The position numbers and the translations under genes were made by a program. Positions 58,052 through 64,000 of a stretch of DNA of 64,000 nt are shown here, in pieces. This DNA is from Chrysemys picta bellii. Its lineage: Eukaryota; Chordata; Testudines; Emydidae. The stretch covers positions 65,273,787 to 65,337,786 of the forward strand of contig NC_088792.1 in NCBI RefSeq assembly GCF_011386835.1. The letters run 5' to 3'. The stretch's first letter is position 1. Every line of letters starts with the position of its first letter. The notes beneath the pieces are model-generated. The model was not told the DNA's origin. It ran no database searches and saw only the letters and a program-made list of their open reading frames with translations.

Positions 58052-58506
58052 AATGACACAAGCCCTAAACTGTCCCAAGCGAGGTATCCAAAACCAGAGG
58101 GACACAAATTCACTACTCATTTTTTAACATTTAGGCCAACATGTTTCTTACATTTCTTTGATTAGCTTATTCAAAAAATATTACTGCACTAGTCCCTCTG
58201 TGACACTGCATAGTTTTGAATCAGTGTCCACATTTGTGTTCAATGTCCATCATATTACACACTCAGATCTTTTTTTTTTTTCAATAGTTTAACAAATGAT
58301 AGTTCTCAGATGTGAAACTACTTGTGCATGGCCCCGGGACAGGAATTTTAAAGGCAGCCTTTTCTCTATCTTTTGCCTATTCCCCCACTACCATCCTAAA
58401 GGCCCATCTGATTCCTAATCCTTTATCTTGTCTCTGAACTTGCAGGCTGATTTCTGAGCTGGTGGCTGGGTTTCCTGATACCTTTCTCCTCCTAATTTTT
58501 CCCCAG
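58052..58506. other. No recognisable gene
   Basis: A T run at 58269-58280. Nothing else recognised. Confidence 0.4.
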
Positions 58507-58879
58507 GTGATAGAGTCAGAGAGTTTAAGGCCAGAAGGGACCATCAGATCACCTAGTCTAACCTGTATGTCACAGGCCACCAGCACCACCCAGCCACCCG
58601 CACACTAAACTCAACAAACGAAATGAGACCAAAGTATTACAACCCACAGGAGACTAGACTATTATGTACCACAGGCAGAGACTAGAAGGGAGTGAGGTGC
58701 ACCAGGGGCTCAGGTCCCTGCAGTGGCAGGGAAATTATTAAATGAGATATACCCAGATAATTTTGGCAAAGGACCTGCATCCATGTGCTGCAGAGGAAGG
58801 TGAAAAAACCCATCGGTGACTGCCAATCTGACCTGGAGGGAAATTCCTTCCCAACCCCACCTATGGTGATAAATTAGAC

Positions 58880-59210
58880 CAGTAATCAGCAACCTTTGGC
58901 ACGCAGCCCGCCAGAGAAAGCCACTGGCGGCCAGGCTGGTTTGTTTACCTGCAGCGTCTGCAGGTTCGGCTGATCGCAGTTCCCACTGGCCGCGGTTCGC
59001 CGTCCCAGGCCAATGGGGGCTCTGGGAAGCGGCGCGGGCCGAGAAATGTGCTGGCCGCCCTTCCCATAGCACCCATTGGCCTGGGATGGCAAACCGCGGC
59101 CAGTGGGAGCTGCGATCAGCCGAACCTGCAGATGTTGCAGGTAAACAAAGCAGCCTGGCCCTCCAGCGGCTTTCCCTGGCGGGCCACGTGCCAAAGGTTG
59201 CCGATCCCTG
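58880..59210. mobile_element. hAT-type foldback MITE, GC-rich, perfect 8-bp duplication
   Basis: Ends are CAGTAATCAGCAACCTTTGG and CCAAAGGTTGCCGATCCCTG. AATTAGAC flanks both sides exactly (58872-58879 and 59211-59218). The arms pair almost throughout: GGTTCGGCTGATCGCAGTTC near 58963 with GAGCTGCGATCAGCCGAACC near 59107. The result is a near-complete hairpin and accounts for the chance 195-codon minus frame at 58710-59297. Confidence 0.9.
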
Positions 59211-59258
59211 AATTAGACCCTCCACATGTGAGCAAAAAGCAGCCACCCAAGAACCTGA

Positions 59259-59526
59259 GCGTTCTACACTACAATTAAAAACACATGGCAGAACCATGCC
59301 AGGTGATTTGGGCTAAGGGGCTGTTTAATTGCAGCGTAGACATTCAGGCTCTGGCTGGAGCCTGAACTCTAGGACCCTTCACAGTGGGAAGGTCCCAGAG
59401 CTCTGGCTGCAACATGAGCCCGAACATCTACACTGCAATTAAACAGTCCCTTAGCCCAAGCCCCACAAGCCCCAGTCAGTTGGCATGGGCCAATCACAGG
59501 TGTCTAATTGCAGGATAGACATATCC
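59259..59526. mobile_element. Foldback Harbinger-like MITE inside CR1
   Basis: Same family as 52276-52561. Ends are GCGTTCTACACTACAATTA and CTAATTGCAGGATAGACATA. TGA on the left (59256-59258) and TCA on the right (59527-59529). The interior palindrome pairs GGGCTAAGGGGCTGTTTAAT with AATTAAACAGTCCCTTAGCC. Confidence 0.75.
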
Positions 59527-59720
59527 TCAGAGAATGCTTTGTGCCACCTTAAAGCCCTGGCTCTCCCTGCCCAGTGTCCCATCACCAGCCATGGCCATCC
59601 CTGATGCTTCAGAGGAAGGAGATTAAAAAAGCTTCCCAGAATACATTGAAGGGGGAGGGGTAATCCCTTCCTGACCCCTGCCAGTGGCTGTCTGAGTCCT
59701 GCCCCCTACCATCACAAGTA

Positions 59721-59741
59721 AGAGAGAGAGAGAGAAAGATT
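59721..59741. repeat. (GA)n microsatellite
   Basis: AAGAGAGAGAGAGAGAAAGA run. Confidence 0.85.
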
Positions 59742-60633
59742 GTTGTTTATACAGAAAAGTAATTTTGTAGGGACATTCAAGTAGACATTAAAAAACAAAT
59801 TCCCTTGGTGTCTAGAGTTTCTTTTAGAAAAGTCTGTTAATTAAAGGTACAAGCGAGTTGACTTTTCTTCACAAACAGCAATATTTGTAAAATGTCAAGT
59901 GAATTTAATTTTTTTCAATTTCAGTTGAACTCATTTAATTAAACTGTAAAAAACCCTAAATGTTCATTTTAAATTCACATGACACTTACAGATACTGCTG
60001 ATTGCAAAGGAAACTTAGTTCTCATGTACTGTCAAATAAATGTCAAAAAGCCAATGTGAGCTATTAAAAATCACTTGACAATTACAAATAAAACTATTAA
60101 TGTGGTAATGACATTTAATTGCAGGCTTGAGTGAGCTGCTGTTTCTAAATGAAGGTAGCATTTTTATGTCTTTGATAATAAAGGGCCTAAATTCTGCCTT
60201 GCTTGGGTAATCAAAATTCTTTTGAAGTCAGTGAGACATTTGGGTGTGCAAAGAAAGCCGGATCAGGTCCAAAGCCATTCATACAGAAACATTCATACAG
60301 AAGCAAGTCTTCTGCCATGACTTTATGAACATTTGAGGGATTTACTTAAAGCTAAATAGGAATTTAACAGGGGGAAAGTTTTTTTTTTAAAGGTCCCTTA
60401 TATCTAAAATGGTGTCTTGAGCTCTTACAAAACAAATGTTTCTTTTGTGTTTATCAGACTATCATTTTCTTTGCAAATATCAAATGAAGGATATTATTTT
60501 AGGCCCTAATCCAGCATATGCTTAACTTTTATAATTGAATGCTTCTATTCAACTTCTTTTGACTTTGATGGGACTATTCACATGCTTAAACTTAAGTAAG
60601 GGGGTAAGTGCTTTTCTGTACTGGAGTTTTATT
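59742..60633. other. No recognisable gene
   Basis: AT-rich. 60490-60625 (GGCCCTAATCCAGCATATGC through GTAAGTGCTTTTCTGTACTGG) resembles the foldback type seen near 29295. No coding sequence recognised. Confidence 0.4.
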
Positions 60634-60690
60634 TGTGAGATATGGTGGGTGAAGTAATATCTTTTATTGGACAAACTTCTGTTGATGAGA

Positions 60691-60730
60691 GAGACAAGCT
60701 TTCGAGCTACACAGAGCTCTTCTTCAAGTC
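60691..60730 (-). ncRNA. Hammerhead-like core in second PLE family (tentative)
   Basis: On the minus strand: TTGAAGA, an extra A, stem GAGCT/AGCTC around CTGTGT, GAAA, then GCTTGTCTC. Same scaffold as 2899-2936 but different stem bases. C3 is T in this copy and stem I is not evident. Confidence 0.3.
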
Positions 60731-60904
60731 AAGGAAAAGTACTCAGAGTGTCTCAGCTAAATACAAGGTGGACTGGACTGTTTTACATAAGTAGTTGATA
60801 CGTATTTCAAGGCACCATTCAAGGTGAAGTGACCCATTAACACCTCTTCAGTCATAGGGGGAAAGGAAAAAAAAAGCTGAGTGGGCTGTTAAGTGGGTTA
60901 TAGA

Positions 60905-63528
60905 TTGTTGTAATAAGCATAAATCCAGTGTCTCTATTCAGTTCGCAGTTGTATCTCTAGCAATGTTATGAATTTAAGCTCCCAGGCTCATCTTTTGAAG
61001 GTGTTGGGCAGGTTTCCTTTGAGGATGAGGATTGTGAGGTCAGATATAGAGTGATCGCTTTGTGAAAAGTGTTCACCTACAGGTGATATAGTGTTTTTGT
61101 CTTTTATCATTCAAGAGCATAGTGATTGTCTGGTTTCATCCACATAACTGTTACTGGGGCATTTAATGCACTGGATGAGGTACACCACATGTTGTGATAG
61201 GTATGTGTAGGACCCATGGATCTTGAAAGATGTATTGTGGGGGATGTTGATCATCATAGCAGTGGAGATATGTCTACAGGTTTTGCATCTCTTTGCTATC
61301 AGGATCTGGTGCCGCTTTCAGTTGGTGTATCCTGGTCTGTGGGGATCTTGGTTCTGATTATAAACTTGGCAAGGTTGGAAAGTTGTTTGAAGGCCAGAAC
61401 AGGGGGTGCAGAAAAGATTTCTTTCAGGAGATGGTCCCCATCAAGTATAGGTTTTAATTGTTTGATGATACCCTGTATGCGTTTCAGTGTGGGGTAATGT
61501 GTGACAACTAGAGGTGTGCAGTCAGAGGGGGGTTTATTTCTGTACTGAAGCAGGTTCTCTTGGGGTATTCAGGTGGCCCGTTCCATGATGTGATCAACTT
61601 CTCTGGTGGAGTGCCCTTGTTTGGTGAAGGTGGTTTTAAGTGTGTTAAGGTGTATACCCTGGACTTTCTTCTTGGAGCATATTCTATGGTATCTGAATGC
61701 CTAGATACAGATAGCAAATTTCTTGGTGTGTTTGGGGTGGTTACTGGATCTGTGAAGGTAGGTGTGGTGACCCATGGGTTTCTTGTATCTAGTTGTCTAT
61801 AGGGGTCCATTGTTGATGTCCAAGAAGTTGATGCTAGTGTGGGAGTGTGCTAGAGAGAGTTTAATGTATGAGTGGTGGTTGTTGTTGAAGTTGTGGTGGA
61901 AATCTATGAGGGAGTTTAAGTCGTCTGTCCAGAGCATGAAAATATCATTGATGTATCTCAGATATATCATTGGTTTCATGGTGCGTTTGTCCAGAAATTC
62001 TTTTGCAAGGTAGCCCATGACGAGGTTGGCATATTGGAGAGCCATCCTAGTAGCCATGGCTGTTCCCAGGGTTTGGACAAAGTGTTTGTTGTCAAATGTA
62101 AAATTATTGTGGATGAGTTTGGCAATGTGTTTGGGTTGGATATCTGAGGGTTGTCCAGCATCTTATAAATATCTGAGGCTGACAGCAATGCCGTCATTGT
62201 GAGGGATGTTGGTGCATAGGAAGGTGACATCCATGGTGGCAAGGATGGATTCTGAGGGAGGTTGTTAATGTTGTGGCATTTCTGGAGGAAGTCAATTGTC
62301 TTCTTGAGGAAGCTGGCCCTTTGTGTGGTGAGTGGTTTGAGGATGGTTTCTCTGAGTCCCAATATTCCTTCAGTAAATGTGTCATGGCAAGAAATGAGGA
62401 GTCTGCCTGGATTCCCTTGTTTACAGGGTTGGTTCGTGGGGAATGAGGTTGTAGATTTTCTCTTGGAGTTGTTTGGGGAAGGATTTTTGATAATATCCTT
62501 AAATTCCCTGGATAAATTGTGGCGTGAGGTCTTCTTTGAGTTTTTTATAGTAGGTGTTATTGGAGAGTTATCGGTTGGTCTCATTAACATAGTCATCATG
62601 GTTGAGGACTACGATGACACTCCCTTTGTCTGCTGGTTTAATCACTATTTGGTGGGCTGGATTTTAGGGACTCTATAGCTGTCCTCTCATCAGTGGAGAG
62701 ACTGGTGGATGTGATGTTTGTTAAGGATTTCACAGTCAATTTTTTTCCTGAAGCAATCAATGTAATGAACAAGAGTGTGGTTTCATTCGCTGTGGGGTGT
62801 CCAGTCAGACGACTCTTTTTTTCTTATTACTTTTGATGGGGATGTGGTAATTGTGGGTGGTGTCATCATTGTTGTGAAAGAATTCTTTGAAGTGGAGTCA
62901 GCAGAAGAATTATTCTAGTTCTCTGCAGGTTTGCATGGTATCAGGTTCTGTGGTGGGCCAGAAGTTCAGTCCCTTGGAGAGTACAGATAATTTAGCTCCG
63001 GTTAGGGGTAGTCTTGATAAATTGATGATATTGTGGTGTCATGTAGTATCAATGTGGTGGACCCTGGTGCCAAGGTTTCTCCTGAAGGTGATGTTCTGTG
63101 GGTTGTGGAGTTGTTATAGTTGGTTCCACTTTTTGTTTTTGTGTTGGATAACTGTCATCAGGTGTTGTTGTTTTTTAATAGTTGGTTTGGTTTTCTTGAA
63201 TGACTTTCAGGTACGTTTCCTGATTTTTTTTCTTCCAGTGTATGGGAGCATGAGATGATTTCTTGGTCCCTTCTGGAGTATCTGAGGTGCAATTCAGTTT
63301 TTCTGAAGTGCTTCTGCAGAGCTATTCAGCATGTTTGGAATTGTATGTAGTGGTTAGAGGGTTACAGATGGTGAGACCTCTGGAGATTATGTTTTGTTTC
63401 CTGCATTTGCTCAGGAAGTAGATGTCACTGTTAAGTTTTGCTTCCTTTTTCTTCATGTGGTGGACTTTCCATTTCAGATGGCAAAATTCAATATCTTCCA
63501 TTGTTGCAGGCAGTGTTGTTGTAGCCAT
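60905..63528 (-). pseudogene. PLE reverse transcriptase and GIY-YIG remnants
   Basis: Read on the minus strand. 63322-63528 has an N-terminal piece, FCHLKWKVHHMKKKEAKLNS and then DIYFLSKCRKQNIISRGL. The N-terminal half of the RT follows at about 62570-63010 (SKGLNFWPTTEPDTMQTCRE, VIKPADKGSVIVV, DDYVNETNRQLS) in shifting frames. 61797-62057 carries ALQYANLVMGYLAKEFLD and YINDIF (61938-61955), where the catalytic motif should be YIDDIF. The GIY-YIG domain begins near 61184 with VVYLIQCIKCPSNSYVDETR, with Asp where the YIG-type Gly is expected. Multiple stops and frameshifts. Not functional. Confidence 0.8.
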
Positions 63529-63575
63529 GTTGGTTCCAGGATATTAGAAAGACAAGGTGTGTCAGATAATAACTT

Positions 63576-64000
63576 TTATTGGCATTTCTATTTATACTGT
63601 AGTTTTGTTCCTCCCTCCCTTTTTTATTTGCTTTCTCTTTGTCCTTTCATAACACATATGTATAAAGGGCAAAGTCATGGTAACTTATTGGGAGCCTTAC
63701 TTCTGCATTTCATGACATCTGCAAATTTTTAAATCTCAACCTTTAATTAATATAGGGATTATTTTTTTTCACTGTGTATATATAACAGCTGGATGTCGTA
63801 TTCCACAATTTATTTACTCATTTAAGAGAATGGCTTTCATACATTCCTTGAGGTTCAGATAATTTCATTATCAATGGAAACAAGATGTAGTGCACTACTG
63901 CCCACTGATGCCCATTCAGTGAATTAATATCCTCTTCACACTAACGCTGCACTCTGAGTGTGTGTCTGCAAATCAATGTGGAATCCGTGCAGGGATAGTA
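63576..64000. other. No recognisable gene
   Basis: AT-rich unique sequence at the window end. Confidence 0.4.

Larger units (their letters stand above)
58507..59720 (-). mobile_element. CR1 3' UTR region with two nested DNA transposons
   Basis: On the plus strand: GAGAGTTTAAGGCCAGAAGG, GACCATCAGATCACCTAGTC, GTGCTGCAGAGGAAGGTGAA, AAATTCCTTCCCAACCCCAC, then after insertion one CTCCACATGTGAGC, and after insertion two CAGTGTCCCATCACCAGCCA and GATGCTTCAGAGGAAGGAGA. The order matches CR1 3' UTR once both insertions are removed. Confidence 0.75.
60634..63575 (-). mobile_element. Long decayed Penelope-like element, minus strand
   Basis: At the left (3') end, GAAGTAATATCTTTTATTGG and AGAGACAAGCTTTCGAGCTA form the tail. 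At the right (5') end, GTTGTAGCCATGTTGGTTCC and GATATTAGAAAGACAAGGTG belong to the same terminal unit, so the element seems bounded by parts of a repeated end, as PLEs often are. Between them lie N-terminal, RT and GIY-YIG pieces in order. This PLE family differs in sequence from the tails at 2275, 24935, 37187 and 41460. No target duplication was identified. Confidence 0.8.

Noticed and set aside
58710..59297. 195-codon minus-strand open frame
   Set aside because: It runs through CR1 3' UTR and a GC-rich foldback hAT-type element; no domain, and composition explains it.
61976..62599. 207-codon minus-strand frame
   Set aside because: Mostly out of frame with the recognisable PLE RT residues, so not the element's true reading frame.
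62262..62678. 138-codon plus-strand frame
   Set aside because: Antisense shadow of the PLE reverse transcriptase region on the minus strand.
1..64000. CRISPR arrays, operons, bacterial promoters, attachment sites
   Set aside because: No regularly spaced direct repeats or prokaryotic gene organisation; the repeat content is vertebrate.

Overview
This window looks like vertebrate nuclear DNA, most likely from a reptile and probably a turtle. That placement is an inference from repeat content: CR1 LINEs dominate, Penelope-like elements (PLEs) with the turtle-type tail are present, a tRNA-headed SINE carries a CR1-like tail, and old MIR/L2-like repeats are common. The short DNA transposons are of types I associate with turtle genomes. 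The DNA is AT-rich, CpG-poor and mostly non-coding. I found no host protein-coding exon, rRNA or functional tRNA gene that I can defend. Every reading frame I recognise belongs to a transposable element, and none is intact.

Layout. 1-7.4 kb: mostly unique sequence, with a decayed PLE carrying a frameshifted GIY-YIG endonuclease (2275-3019), a minus-strand SINE (4444-4633), an L2-like fragment, and the last part of another LINE ORF2 (about 6750-6996). 7.4-12.8 kb: a long, decayed minus-strand CR1 (CR1-A) holding two LTR-type elements, an extra LTR fragment and one MITE, with a second MITE at its 5' edge. 12.8-24.6 kb: sparse, with L2/MIR relics, one hAT-type element, one MITE, one C/CA microsatellite and an ATTCTGCA-rich repeat. 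24.7-28.9 kb: a second minus-strand CR1 (CR1-B) split by a younger CR1 (CR1-C) whose 545-codon ORF2 portion has only one internal stop, and by a PLE foldback insertion. 28.9-40.4 kb: CR1 3' ends, two hAT-type elements with perfect 8-bp target duplications, and a PLE tail with a 12-bp duplication. 40.4-42.4 kb: a plus-strand RTE-like LINE remnant split by a 658-bp PLE foldback with a perfect 14-bp duplication. 42.5-58.5 kb: mostly unique sequence with scattered hAT, Harbinger-like and MIR/L2 copies. 58.5-59.7 kb: a CR1 3' region with two nested DNA transposons. 60.6-63.6 kb: a long minus-strand PLE with recognisable reverse transcriptase and GIY-YIG parts.

The most interesting content is the set of PLE copies and how they insert. 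Two are inverted-repeat (foldback) pairs with 14-bp target duplications, and one is a simple truncated tail with a 12-bp duplication. Their tails share a conserved fold with hammerhead-ribozyme-like core bases, although several positions depart from the canonical ribozyme. The nesting also gives a relative insertion order: MIR/L2, then the older CR1 copies, then hAT/Harbinger-like MITEs, LTRs, CR1-C and PLE insertions.
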